A stretch of DNA of 64,000 nucleotides from Eublepharis macularius (GCF_028583425.1 NC_072807.1:37267001-37331000); one strand, 5' to 3'; counted from the first letter of the stretch, positions 51,001 through 55,594 are shown. Notes: generated from the sequence alone by a model not told the origin. Numbers and translations: made by a program.

Positions 51001-53842
51001 AAGCACATTATATGCTAAACAGGATTATATGCTTTTTACTTGTTATCTGTTTAAGATTAGCTTTATTTATTTGATCAAATGAATGGATGCGCTTAGCAGC
51101 TACAAAAGACATCTACGATTACATGCAAACTCTTATGGTGATAAGCTTAATGGTTAAAAGAAAAAAAGTGAATTTTGCAGAAAACACTGTGTAAAGTAAC
51201 ATAAGAAATTATCAGTGCCACCCACACAGAAGAAATATTCGCACGACAGAATGGCTTAATACTTGTGGGTTCACAAATACAAACATCGAAAACTCACAGG
51301 CTTAGCTCTGTCTGCCACCGACGTCGACTGGAGAACCAGATGAAGACCAAAATTGCTACCCTGGAAATTGAAAAGAGAACAATGAACACCACTTGGGAAC
51401 ACAACGTTTAGAAACAGAAGATCTTAAGGAGGCCTGCTGGAATGAAAAACTTGATCGATGGGATATCTTACCTAAATTATAACCCCATTTTTGGAAAACT
51501 GAATACAGAGCAGGATTTAGCCCTACAAAATACTGCATGCAATTAAGAGCATGTGCCTGCAGCTAAATCTTTATTCCTAGTGGTAAATAAAAGAAAATCT
51601 CATTGTAATGCTTATAATACATTTAAATATATCATTTGCTGATCCAGAAGAGAGTTGAAAAACTGCTGTTTTTTTTTTTAATCCCTCTGCTATTTTTTAT
51701 CCTAAGGTGCTTTCAGGATTTAACATCTAATATAAATGACATTCAGTAGGAATGTGTCTTTGGGAGGGTATTCTCTGCTGCAGGTGAATCCCTGTTCTCC
51801 CTCTGATGGGCTCCCTGATAGCAGGGGTCTCTCTACTGGATCCATTATGGATGCATCTACAATTCTGCACCCATCAGACCAAGAGAGATGCGCTGCATTG
51901 GTATCCCACCCCCACCCCCCGCCGCTTCTTCATTGGCATATGTCCCATGAAAGGGTGTAAGCCTGCAACAGGATTCTCTGACATAGACTGCACCACTGTG
52001 GACAGATGCAAGGGAACTCCAGAAATATCCCCTGTACTCAGAAAGCAAAGGTTTTGATCAAGTGGGACTATGGCCTTGAACTAAGCATGTGAAATATGAA
52101 AACCAGCGGGGTGTAGTGGTTAGACTAGGACGTGAGTTCAAATCCTAACTTGCCACCAAGATGGGAGCAGTCCACTCTCTCCCTGCCTAATCTGCCTCAC
52201 AGGGTTGTGGTGGTGGTAAAACAGAGAGAAGAGCCTCATAAGACACTCTGAGTTCCTTGGAGGAAGCAACTAAATACCCTCTCGTTCTGAGCAGTCCCAT
52301 TTTGTGCATGTTACACAAAAGCAAGTTTCACCAAGTGTGTATTGAATCACGTTTTTAACTAGTTCAGATTCCTCTATCACTCCTTAGCCAGTAAGAGCCA
52401 GTTTCATGCAGTGGAGCACAGATTTATAGGCACAAGCTGATTTTCTGATGCTATTTTGATTTCTGGTGTCAAAGTTGGGAGGTGATAAAGAAAATACTTC
52501 CTCCCCCCACCCACCCCATCCTACTATCAACAAAGGGCAACCTTTGCTGATTGAATTGCACATTTCTTATTAAAACCTTACACATTTCTTACTAAAATCT
52601 TACACAGCCTTCAACAATTCCACTCGCCACTTATTCTGGCTAAACAGACATATTTAATCTGCTGGCAGGATTCCTCTCTAGACACAGTTTGCCAACTGTA
52701 CTTTACAGTGAAAGTGCAGAACTGACCCTGGTGGATTTGGGCCGGAAATTAGCAGAAGCAGCAGCAGTACAGTCAATTCAATCTTAATGCCAAGATTTTA
52801 TTTATTAAGCAAAGCAGTCAATTTTGTCTTAGTGATAAGATTTTATTTACCGGCTCCCATTAGCAACACCTTAAAACCCTGCCTCTATTTTTAGATTTTG
52901 CCGTACAATCTGCGCACACACAGGGACACCCAGGTTCAAATGTAACTGAATAGTTTAGATATGACTGCTAAACAAATAAACAATACCAAGAGAAATCAAT
53001 TGCAAAATAATAACAATTACAACAACAATTGCAGTTTAATATCTGGTGGACTGTGGAAAACAGATTACAATGATATCATCATCACCCGTTCCAAATATCA
53101 AGTGGGCTGTGGAAAATAAAGATATTATTATCTTTACGATCACCACGATCACCACCACAACCACCATCACAATAATAATCCAAAATAATACTCATAATAA
53201 TAGTCCAATAACAACAATTAGTGCAGCCCAAACATCAGGTAGACTGTGGAAAATAGAGATGATATGATAACAATAACAATAATCCAGCCCTAACATCTGG
53301 TGGACGGTGGAAAACAGAGATGATATAATAACAATGATCCAGCCCAAACATCTGGTGGACTGTAGAAAACTGATGGTGATGATGATATAATAACAATTAT
53401 CGTTGTTGTCATCCAACATCATCCAGCCCAAACATCTAGTGTATAATAATAATAATAATAATAATATAGACCAAAATATATAAAGAAATAATGATAATAA
53501 AATAATCTCATGATGATGATTCCAGCCCAAACATCTGGTAGACTGTGGGAAAGAGATGATGATAAAATAATAACAGCAAGAATAACAAATTGCTTTTTAT
53601 TACTGAGCCGAAGGGAGCCTCGCCAACAGACCAGCTAGCCCATAAAGAAAGGCAAGGGAGAGGCATGGCGGCTCCATAACAAAGAGCGAAGGAGAGATGA
53701 GAGGAGGGGGCCGCGGGGGCAGCCACCACAGCAGCCCCGCGTGTCCCGCCAATCGCCTGCCCTCCGCCGCCGGGCCGCCCCTTACCGAGACCGCGGGCCC
53801 CGCCCGGCTGCCCACCGAGGGCCGGCATTTGCTGGGCACCAT
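12417..53842 (-). CDS. LRRC49: LRRC49, complete gene, 17 coding exons, 749 aa
   Basis: Leucine-rich repeat containing 49, a non-catalytic subunit of the tubulin polyglutamylase complex (with TTLL1, TPGS1, TPGS2, NICN1) that acts on axonemal, centriolar and neuronal microtubules. I joined 53786-53842, 51298-51360, 49037-49124, 46906-47097, 45636-45726, 44337-44540, 43573-43639, 41279-41422, 39602-39663, 34072-34219, 26556-26639, 26097-26251, 21048-21285, 19367-19552, 17619-17728, 15836-15989 and 12417-12623. Every border is GT/AG, all phases match, and the sum is 2250 nt with no internal stop. Seven to eight SDS22-like 22-residue LRRs fill about residues 176-350. A charged coiled-coil-like stretch (EEERRM..KKEEEKKRES) follows, then a conserved C-terminal half ending ITDQKS. 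The protein matches my memory of human and mouse LRRC49 along its whole length. The frame stays open upstream to an ATG at 53953; I chose 53842 for its GCCATGG context and its match to the known N terminus. The largest intron is 7.4 kb (26640-34071). Confidence 0.95.
13226..13483. mobile_element. Family B inverted-dimer element in LRRC49 intron 16, 13-bp target duplication
   Basis: catacagcaaaca flanks it at 13213-13225 and 13484-13496. Arms of about 110 bp (13230-13346 and 13375-13480) are nearly perfect inverted copies. On the plus strand, CTGAAGA (13393-13399), a hairpin, GAAA (13420-13423) and CGTC follow each other; the left arm holds the same on the minus strand. ACGT is the self-complementary stem III expected of minimal hammerheads. 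Confidence 0.8.
14375..14530 (-). mobile_element. tRNA-derived SINE, antisense
   Basis: gaggattcgaaactgggtcg and gcactgtaaccactatgcaa on the plus strand are the complement of the head. LRRC49 intron 16. Confidence 0.6.
15836..15989 (-). CDS. LRRC49: LRRC49 exon 16, residues 630-681
   Basis: 154 nt, acceptor GTCTACAG, donor GAG/GTGAGG. It encodes KKQLCYLLEAKGKKLG, a variable acidic stretch, then LSYTTRDSQAEKLE, matching LNYTTRDFYNEKLE of human. Confidence 0.95.
16511..16700. mobile_element. Family A inverted-dimer element in LRRC49 intron 15
   Basis: Arms 16554-16622 and 16632-16700 are nearly perfect inverted copies around a 9-base centre. The unpaired head is ccagaggagttagccgtg. The centre plus right arm read CTGACGA (16622-16628), a GAGA/TCTC hairpin and GAAA (16646-16649), followed by the self-complementary AGCT. 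Core bases are intact, but stem I is only about two pairs in this copy. No clear target duplication. Confidence 0.75.
17160..17392 (+). mobile_element. LINE 3' end (L2/CR1-like)
   Basis: Ends gattgtgagctgcttcaagc, then aaagaagctgtatagaaatc and (aaat)n. Older than the copy at 11735. LRRC49 intron 15. Confidence 0.5.
17619..17728 (-). CDS. LRRC49: LRRC49 exon 15, residues 594-630
   Basis: 110 nt, acceptor TTCCACAG, donor GCCAG/GTATGT. It encodes VTQNDTVMAEKLFGILAYVA and SSHLPYGRLLPLLGEA. The mammalian counterpart reads VTQNDMIMAERLFGILAHVA. Confidence 0.96.
18180..19366. other. LRRC49 intron 14, unassigned part
   Basis: No exon-like frame with fitting splice sites and homology. A short CA run at about 18308. 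Otherwise nothing recognised. Confidence 0.4.
19367..19552 (-). CDS. LRRC49: LRRC49 exon 14, residues 532-593
   Basis: 186 nt, phase 0 on both sides, acceptor TTCCGCAG, donor GAG/GTAAGG. It contains HLKFKETNLVTLQQFNALAQ and WKYYVLFRLSHFNLQKING, nearly identical to the mammalian protein. Confidence 0.97.
19822..20025 (+). mobile_element. Bov-B LINE 3' end
   Basis: Encodes MLGKVEGSRKRGRPKTRW then KEATPSSLQDLSKSVKDRTF, the recognisable end of the Bov-B (RTE) reverse-transcriptase frame, then cttgatggcacacaac. The same subfamily as the copy at 54790. LRRC49 intron 13. Confidence 0.75.
20603..20745. mobile_element. Family A-like palindromic relative
   Basis: ggtccagcagcaatttaaag, tctgacaaagctccgaccct, then ggtctttaaggtgctgctgg form an imperfect inverted pair in the family A layout with a different sequence. 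LRRC49 intron 13. Confidence 0.5.
21048..21285 (-). CDS. LRRC49: LRRC49 exon 13, residues 452-531
   Basis: 238 nt, acceptor CTCGCAG, donor GTG/GTAAGA. It contains VQGLSVLDSHLVEVEGDALS and LYGSGALESLDRNWSVQTAG, a block strongly conserved in LRRC49 proteins. It starts the C-terminal conserved half. Confidence 0.97.
21473..21522. repeat. Family F repeat, half copy
   Basis: ggaatcctaagcagagttac and tccagtctaagcccattgaa. Only one half is present. Confidence 0.5.
21588..21882 (-). mobile_element. tRNA-derived SINE, antisense, with internal insert
   Basis: ttatttacttcatttctctc at the tail, gggattcgaacctgggtctt at the head. About 70 bp of A-rich sequence (21672-21743) interrupt it within cacaacaaccc, and aaccc is repeated at both sides. 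LRRC49 intron 12. Confidence 0.65.
22775..22935 (-). mobile_element. Second type of tRNA-derived SINE, internal fragment
   Basis: ccagtattgcctgctctgga, ctctccagggtctcaggcag, cacagactctaccacctctc. Lacks both ends. LRRC49 intron 12. Confidence 0.5.
22936..25574. other. LRRC49 intron 12, largely unique sequence
   Basis: A GC-moderate stretch with several open frames of up to about 145 codons on the plus strand. None shows a known domain, and their codon pattern looks like chance. A GGA run lies at 25506-25528. Confidence 0.4.
25575..25770 (-). mobile_element. Second type of tRNA-derived SINE, antisense
   Basis: gaagctgccttccactgaac at one end, tggctcagtggctcagagc on the complement at the other, with gtcggtattgtctactcagc between. 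LRRC49 intron 12. Confidence 0.65.
26097..26251 (-). CDS. LRRC49: LRRC49 exon 12, residues 401-452
   Basis: 155 nt, acceptor GTGGTTAG, donor ACCAG/GTACGT. It starts EKKRLTINNIARQWESQQSR like mammals, then diverges into a Ser/Asn-rich, probably disordered part (SSSQENNTNDESC). Confidence 0.93.
26556..26639 (-). CDS. LRRC49: LRRC49 exon 11, charged helix
   Basis: 84 nt, phase 0 on both sides, acceptor TGTCTCAG, donor AAG/GTACCG, residues 373-400. It encodes EEERRMASVALRKEEEKKRE then SHKQALLK, a highly charged, probably helical linker after the LRRs. Only 304 bp of intron separate it from exon 12. Confidence 0.96.
26930..27148 (-). mobile_element. tRNA-derived SINE, antisense, with GA expansion
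   Basis: cacaacaaccctgtgaggta, then a long GA tract, then tggctagcccaaggaaaccc and ttgaacttgggtcttccaaa. The purine run replaced part of the middle region. LRRC49 intron 10. Confidence 0.6.
26998..27056. repeat. (GA)n microsatellite in a SINE
   Basis: A nearly pure purine GA/GGGA tract of about 58 bp, grown inside the antisense SINE at 26930. Confidence 0.85.
27507..28190 (+). mobile_element. 5'-truncated L1 with 13-bp target duplication
   Basis: agattctacccat occurs at 27494-27506 and 28191-28203. The insert opens with the last part of L1 ORF2 (an open frame to 27918 with CWKCQKHEGSFYHMWWTC, then EWIQKLLYM and KFKDYLEKN), followed by a 3' UTR and a short A-rich tail after ataaaatg. The open frame and exact duplication argue for a fairly young insertion. 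It is antisense to LRRC49, in intron 10. Confidence 0.85.
28925..29660 (+). mobile_element. Older L1/Tx1-like LINE 3' end
   Basis: An open stretch (29072-29512) encodes LRLIQQNIIFRVYWTPQRLF, then KHMLWTC and WKWTLRALKVAKRLILQHWK, typical of the ORF2 C-terminal region of an L1-clade LINE. Upstream the frame is broken (stops and a shift before 29072). The 3' end is ttttgcactaataaattaaa. LRRC49 intron 10. Confidence 0.65.
31190..31280 (+). mobile_element. LINE 3' end fragment
   Basis: ccgcgaggggtggaatataa followed by caaataaataaa, the same style of end as at 11735. LRRC49 intron 10. Confidence 0.4.
31418..31570. mobile_element. Family A-like palindromic relative
   Basis: Head ccagaggggtagctgtgtta, centre gctctgacgaaagctcaggc, end tctttaaggtgccgctggcc. 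It shares the head and the CTGACGA motif with family A, with other arms. LRRC49 intron 10. Confidence 0.5.
32400..32419. repeat. Poly-G run
   Basis: About 20 consecutive G on the plus strand in LRRC49 intron 10. Similar runs of 11 or more G or C are at 26720, 15003, 40380, 47603 and 61120. They are potential G-quadruplexes and sequencing-error sites. Confidence 0.7.
32816..33050 (+). mobile_element. tRNA-derived SINE
   Basis: gcagcagtgtggtgtagtgg, cgtttgaatccccgactctg, cctcacagggtcattgggag, caggctataaatgaagtacg. LRRC49 intron 10. Confidence 0.7.
33838..33925 (+). mobile_element. Family A-like right half
   Basis: tctgaagaagtgagctgtga, actcacaaaagctc, then ggggccactggactcttgct. A right-hand half carrying CTGAAGA and a GTGAG/CTCAC hairpin. 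LRRC49 intron 10, next to exon 10. Confidence 0.5.
34072..34219 (-). CDS. LRRC49: LRRC49 exon 10, end of the LRR domain
   Basis: 148 nt, acceptor TTCATGCAG, donor ATCACG/GTAAGA, residues 323-372. It contains CLADSSSLSDVTLDGNPIAQ and MMQLKQLDMKKIT, the conserved cap of the LRR domain. Confidence 0.97.
34307..34392. repeat. Family F palindromic repeat
   Basis: cagtgcaatcctatgctgat, tttactccagtctaagctca and the inverted ggagtaactctgcataggg form an 86-bp imperfect palindrome. LRRC49 intron 9, next to exon 10. Confidence 0.6.
34941..35125. mobile_element. Family A inverted-dimer element in LRRC49 intron 9, 12-bp target duplication
   Basis: tcaaatattagg occurs at 34929-34940 and 35126-35137, exactly flanking the element. 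Arms of about 65 bp are inverted copies around tctgacgaag. The hammerhead-like core CTGACGA, hairpin, GAAA is intact. Confidence 0.8.
35678..35757 (+). mobile_element. Family A-like right half
   Basis: cctgaagaagcgtgctgtga, actcatgaaagcccacaccc, then ggtggtattggactcttgct. Closest to the copy at 33838. LRRC49 intron 9. Confidence 0.5.
35755..35888 (-). mobile_element. tRNA-derived SINE head, antisense
   Basis: gggggattcgaacctgagtt, ctctaaccactataccatac. Directly follows the family A-like half at 35678. Confidence 0.65.
37677..37864. mobile_element. Family A inverted-dimer element in LRRC49 intron 9
   Basis: Same structure as the copy at 34941, with arms of about 70 bp. agaaaatgtt occurs at 37662-37671 and 37870-37879, a probable slightly decayed target duplication. 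The core reads CTGACGA with a perfect GAGAGC/GCTCTC hairpin, but the next bases are CAAAA, so the GAAA box is lost. Confidence 0.75.
38526..38660 (+). mobile_element. Second type of tRNA-derived SINE
   Basis: gggggcgtggctcagcggca, caggttcaatccccggcatc (B box), gtcagtaaaaggcagctatg. The head is tRNA-like and well preserved; the middle is deleted. LRRC49 intron 9. Confidence 0.7.
38661..41278. other. LRRC49 introns 9 and 8, unassigned parts
   Basis: Apart from exon 9 (39602-39663) I see a TG microsatellite near 38982 and a poly-C run at 40380. A 152-codon plus-strand frame at 39758-40216 shows no recognisable protein. Nothing else supported. Confidence 0.4.
39602..39663 (-). CDS. LRRC49: LRRC49 exon 9, LRR 6-7
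   Basis: 62 nt, acceptor TTCTAG, donor TCTTG/GTAAGG, residues 303-323. It encodes KDVNTLPCLQRLFLSFNNIS, matching RDVDNLPCLQHLFLSFNNIS of human. It was found by homology, since it is too short to show as a frame of its own. Confidence 0.95.
41279..41422 (-). CDS. LRRC49: LRRC49 exon 8, LRRs 4-6
   Basis: 144 nt, phase 0 on both sides, acceptor TTTTACAG after a poly-T tract, donor GTT/GTAAGT. Residues 255-302. It contains the units LRVLNLARNCLTYVDNI and LAELNLRYNQITSV. Confidence 0.96.
41767..41856. repeat. Family F repeat
   Basis: gcacaatcctaggcagagtt, ccactggagtcaatgggctt, actcaggactgcgcc. An imperfect palindrome. LRRC49 intron 7. Confidence 0.5.
42250..42465 (+). mobile_element. tRNA-derived SINE
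   Basis: aagttcaaattcccactcta, cctcacagggttgttgggag, ggggtccccactggaggata, ending caataaataaataa. LRRC49 intron 7. Confidence 0.65.
42980..43135 (+). repeat. SINE/LINE 3' end repeat ending cttcttatgtt
   Basis: aggatgctggactagatgga followed by aacccaacagggctcttctt, a stereotyped repeat end. A related reversed or partial piece (ccagcacagcaacccttatg) is at 44790-44830. LRRC49 intron 7. Confidence 0.5.
43573..43639 (-). CDS. LRRC49: LRRC49 exon 7, LRR 3-4
   Basis: 67 nt, acceptor GTTTCAG, donor CAG/GTTTAG, residues 232-254. It encodes IQKISNLETLVNLDVLDL then HGNQ, completing one LRR and starting the next. The donor GTTTAG is a little weak, but phase and homology agree. Confidence 0.95.
43754..44096. 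mobile_element. hAT-type miniature element, 8-bp target duplication
   Basis: 343 bp from cagggctttttt to its inverted end aaaaaaagccctg, flanked by agtgtaac at 43746-43753 and 44097-44104. Short terminal inverted repeats plus an 8-bp duplication are diagnostic of the hAT superfamily. No transposase. LRRC49 intron 6. Confidence 0.8.
44222..44291. repeat. Family F repeat, diverged
   Basis: aaagcagagttctaaggcca, gtatctctgcttaggatggc. LRRC49 intron 6. Confidence 0.45.
44337..44540 (-). CDS. LRRC49: LRRC49 exon 6, LRRs 1-3
   Basis: 204 nt, acceptor CATTTTAG, donor AACAG/GTAAAA. It encodes QKLTVCPIIEGEEHLRLLN followed by LRR units with the SDS22-like pattern LxxLxLxxNxI (LLNFQHNYITRI, FLDLYDNQIKEI, VLLLGNNR). 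Residues 164-232. Near identical to mammalian LRRC49. Confidence 0.97.
45636..45726 (-). CDS. LRRC49: LRRC49 exon 5, residues 134-164
   Basis: 91 nt, acceptor CCCATTAG, donor GAAAG/GTGAGG, phase 1 in and phase 2 out. It encodes TVEEKIRHSDRLTLER, matching SSEEKILYSDRLSLER of human LRRC49 just before the first LRR. Confidence 0.93.
45881..46149 (+). mobile_element. Complete Sauria-type SINE with TAC tail
   Basis: Head gccagtttggtgtagtggtt, B box gggtttgattcc, then cacctcacagggtgtttgtt and the tail region gtaaaccgtctgagtgggtg, gggcagtatataaatcg, ending in about nine TAC units. The best preserved SINE here. LRRC49 intron 4. Confidence 0.8.
46335..46540 (+). mobile_element. Diverged tRNA-derived SINE
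   Basis: cttgagttcaaatccccagg, cagcctaatccacctgttgg, agagaatgacatatgcaact. LRRC49 intron 4. Confidence 0.5.
46906..47097 (-). CDS. LRRC49: LRRC49 exon 4, 64-codon symmetric exon, residues 70-134
   Basis: 192 nt between acceptor TTCTGCAG and donor TTTCAG/GTATCT, with phase 1 on both sides, so it can be skipped without shifting the frame. It encodes a Ser/Gly-rich, probably disordered segment starting GKLSPLSRARKVYVPVTT and ending HGGHSAGSTVS. With it the protein is 749 residues (mouse is about 752 as I recall); without it 685 (human canonical is about 686). It is a likely cassette exon. Confidence 0.88.
47476..47530 (-). mobile_element. LINE 3' end fragment (family of 4390)
   Basis: atttataatccacctttctc and actgagatccaaggcagatt are the complement of the end at 4390. 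The hAT-like element at 47531 abuts or interrupts it. Confidence 0.5.
47531..47836. mobile_element. hAT-type miniature element, second copy, opposite orientation
   Basis: Starts aggctttttttcagcaggaa and ends agaaaaaaaagccctg. It shares the internal block cccctctgtctggagatcag with the copy at 43754. It contains an internal hairpin around 47610-47675. A target duplication is not evident. LRRC49 intron 3. Confidence 0.7.
48839..48927. repeat. Family F repeat
   Basis: gttgtaatcctaagcggaat, ccactgaagtcaaatgggct, taaccctgcttaggaccaca. LRRC49 intron 3. Confidence 0.5.
49037..49124 (-). CDS. LRRC49: LRRC49 exon 3, residues 41-70
   Basis: Acceptor CTCTCGCAG, donor CTAG/GTAATT, ends in phase 1. It contains FLQHDLEKNHSG, matching LLQHDLERNYSS of the human protein. 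This lies N-terminal to the LRR domain. Confidence 0.92.
49355..49600 (-). mobile_element. tRNA-derived SINE, antisense
   Basis: ttagttacttcatatctacc, ccccaatggggacccaaagc, tggcccaaggtcacccagca, ggatttgaacctgggtctcc. Nearly full length. LRRC49 intron 2. Confidence 0.7.
49759..49825. repeat. Family F repeat
   Basis: agtgcaatcttaagcagagt, tactccagtctaagcccact, ttaggattgcactgtaa, with terminal inverted ends. LRRC49 intron 2. Confidence 0.55.
50125..50345 (-). mobile_element. Second type of tRNA-derived SINE, antisense
   Basis: catatagctgccttggacca, gctctccagggtctttggca, aattgaacctagggccttct, atcactgagccgcagctc. LRRC49 intron 2. Confidence 0.65.
50440..50725 (-). mobile_element. Third type of tRNA-derived SINE, antisense, full length
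   Basis: On the complement: gccccgtggcgcagtgtggt, gacctgagttcgatcctggc (B box), ctcaaggttgactcagcctt, gaggcaatggcaaaccaccc. A different family with a conserved core. LRRC49 intron 2. Confidence 0.65.
51298..51360 (-). CDS. LRRC49: LRRC49 exon 2, residues 20-40
   Basis: A 63-nt exon between a TTTCCAG acceptor and a CCT/GTGAGT donor, phase 0 on both sides. It encodes GSNFGLHLVLQSTSVADR and a few more residues, close to mammalian CGLHLVIQTSS. It is too short to stand out as an open frame and was found by homology. Confidence 0.9.
51361..53039. other. LRRC49 intron 1, unassigned part
   Basis: One SINE (52098-52275). The remainder shows no exon, RNA gene or known repeat to me. Confidence 0.4.
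52098..52275 (+). mobile_element. tRNA-derived SINE
   Basis: accagcggggtgtagtggtt, gtgagttcaaatcctaactt, gcctcacagggttgtggtgg. LRRC49 intron 1. Confidence 0.65.
53040..53560. repeat. Degenerate minisatellite next to LRRC49 exon 1
   Basis: About seven copies of a block like aacatctggtggactgtgga (53042, 53096, 53234, 53296, 53350, 53430, 53533), each followed by variable ATA, AAT and ATC runs. Period irregular, about 55-140 bp. It lies in intron 1, 230 bp from exon 1. Confidence 0.65.
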
Positions 53843-54020
53843 GGCAACGGGCGGCGACACCAGCGCGCGGGCCACGGCCGCCTGCGCCGGAAGCCGCCGA
53901 CCGGTTGCCCTGGCAACCCTCCCTTCCGGGTCCCGCCCCGCCCCTCCGCGCAAGGCTAATCGGCGCCAGAAACGCTCCCGCCGCGTTCCTTCCTTGCGAA
54001 GACAGAGGGGCGTGGCCCCC
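53690..54020 (-). promoter_or_regulatory. CpG island at the LRRC49 5' end
   Basis: About 330 bp very rich in G+C with many CpG dinucleotides, covering exon 1 and its upstream flank, in sharp contrast to the AT-rich DNA on both sides. No TATA box is visible at a fitting distance. It is most likely a TATA-less housekeeping or ciliary-gene promoter. Its right edge meets the AT-rich tract at about 54125. Confidence 0.65.
53786..53842 (-). CDS. LRRC49: LRRC49 exon 1 (coding part), residues 1-19
   Basis: Begins MVPSKCRPSVGSRAG and ends at a TCTCG/GTAAGG donor in phase 0. It lies in the CpG island and resembles the short basic N terminus of mammalian LRRC49 (MIPGKYRSVSGRA). The 5' UTR must lie just to the right, but I cannot place the transcription start. 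Confidence 0.85.
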
Positions 54021-54124
54021 AGAGGCTCCGCCCATCACTTTTCCTTTCAAAGAGGAAGCGCTCTTTCGTGGTTTCCAGTCACTTCGGGTCCAGATGAAGC
54101 TTGCGTGACAAAGAGACAGACTGA

Positions 54125-54440
54125 ATTTATATATATTAATTAATATAGTTAATATATATGTTGTTCTATATATGATAAATATTTAATAGTTTTTACATAT
54201 TTTTAACACTAGTAATACCTTATCTATTAATATATAGGAAATATGTATTTTAATATATTTTAATAAATATTTTGTGTATCAATATACGATATATTTTATT
54301 TAGTATTAATGCTTATTAATAACTAATATTAGTATATAATTGCTAATAATTATATTAATTATTAGTAGTGTCACTTATTAATATTGATGTGTGTTTGTAT
54401 TGATATTTACAATTAATAAGCCCAAAATAGTATTAATAAG
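54125..54440. repeat. AT-rich low-complexity tract between the two promoters
   Basis: About 315 bp made almost only of A and T in irregular ATATAT and TTAATA patterns, directly beside the LRRC49 CpG island. No gene or element recognised. Confidence 0.7.
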
Positions 54441-54789
54441 TGCACAAAATAGGACAGTTTAACAGTGCAATCCGAAACAGAGGTACTTTATTTCTGTGGG
54501 CTTTATTTCAATGGGTTTAGTCCACATTAGTTCACTCGCACCCAGGACTGCAATGTTTAAAAGTTCCATTTCTTGTTTTACTGTTTCTAGCTTACCTGAC
54601 TGCATACTTCCATGTTTCTATTATGTGTGTGGCACAGCTTTGGAGGTTGCTTTTGCATCTGGACATCCTTTCGACTTTAATCCAGTCCCAGCATTAAGAA
54701 TAGCACTTGTCCTCTGCTCTTCCCCAGTAGCCAATGGACAGCCAAAAAGACAAATTAGTGGGTTCTAGATCAAATCAACCCTGAATTCT

Positions 54790-55255
54790 CTCTAGAAGCT
54801 GAAATGACAAAACTGAGCCTTTGGCCACATCATGAGAAGACAAGATTCTCTGGGAAAGGCAATAATGCTAGGAAAAATGGAAGGCAGTAGGAAAAGAGGT
54901 AGACCTAAAACGAGATGGCTTGACTCGATAAAAGAAGCCGCGTCCTCCAGTTTGCAGGATCTGAGCAAGTCTGTTAACGATAGGACGTTCAGGAGGTCTT
55001 TCATTCATAGACCCAGAGGAGTTAGCCGAGTTAGTCCGTAGTTGCAAAATAGTAAAGAGTGCAATAACACCTTTAGGACTAACCAACTTTATTGGAGCAT
55101 AAGCTTTTGAGAACCACAGCTCTCTTTGTCTGAGATGCATCCGAGGAAGAGAGCTGTGGCTCTCGAAAGCTTATGCTCCAATAAAGCTGGTTAGTCTTAA
55201 AGGCGCTACTGGACTCTTGACTGTTTCATTCATAGGATCGCCGTAGGTCAGGGGC

Positions 55256-55260
<5 letters not shown>
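54790..55260 (+). mobile_element. Bov-B LINE 3' end, interrupted by a family A element
   Basis: Encodes MLGKMEGSRKRGRPKTRW then SSLQDLSKSVNDRTFRRSFI. Family A sequence occupies 55011-55223, after which Bov-B resumes (gatcgccgtaggtcagg). It lies between the LRRC49 and LARP6 promoters and is older than the family A insertion. Confidence 0.75.
55011..55223. mobile_element. Family A inverted-dimer element inserted in a Bov-B fragment, 12-bp target duplication
   Basis: tttcattcatag stands at 54999-55010 and 55224-55235, and the Bov-B sequence resumes after it, so the insertion is certain. On the plus strand, GCAT at 55137-55140 can pair with ATGC at 55173-55176 (stem I). The core is CCGAGGA (55141-55147), the hairpin GAGAGC/GCTCTC is perfect, and GAAA at 55165-55168 is followed by GCT. 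One core change (U4C). Confidence 0.82.

Positions 55261-55312
<52 letters not shown>
55259..55312. repeat. (TC)n(AC)n microsatellite
   Basis: About 15 TC units followed by about 11 AC units in the intergenic space between LRRC49 and LARP6. Confidence 0.9.
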
Positions 55313-55315
<3 letters not shown>

Positions 55316-55326
55316 ATTAGATGCAG

Positions 55327-55440
55327 AGGAGTTAGCCCTGTGGTAGCAAAATCAAAAAGAGTCCAGTAGCACCTTTAAGACTAACCAATTTTATTGTAGC
55401 ATAAGCTTTCGAGAACCACAGTTTTCTTCATCAGATGCAT
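55327..55440 (-). mobile_element. Family A element, single-arm copy
   Basis: Head gcagaggagttagccctgtg, then the usual left arm ending in the complement of the hammerhead-like core and atgcat. It is not followed by the inverted second arm. Instead about 130 bp of other sequence follow (ggtacagaaactggtcaaat onward) that may be the longer internal part of the same family. Confidence 0.65.
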
Positions 55441-55594
55441 GGTACAGAAACTGGTCAAATATAGAAGTGGAGGGGGGAGGAGGGAAGGAGAGCGAAGATG
55501 CAGTTAGGGGGGGAGGGGGATGCAACCAAAACATTCCTTTGCTAGTAAATGTAAACATCTCCTTTTGGTGTGGAGATTAATTGGCTTGTGTGAG

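Noticed and set aside
53697-54143. Plus-strand frame with an ACCATGG start at 53841 opposite LRRC49 exon 1
   Set aside because: CCATGG is its own complement, so the start is the mirror of the LRRC49 start. The product is low-complexity and unlike any protein I know; it is not a THAP domain.
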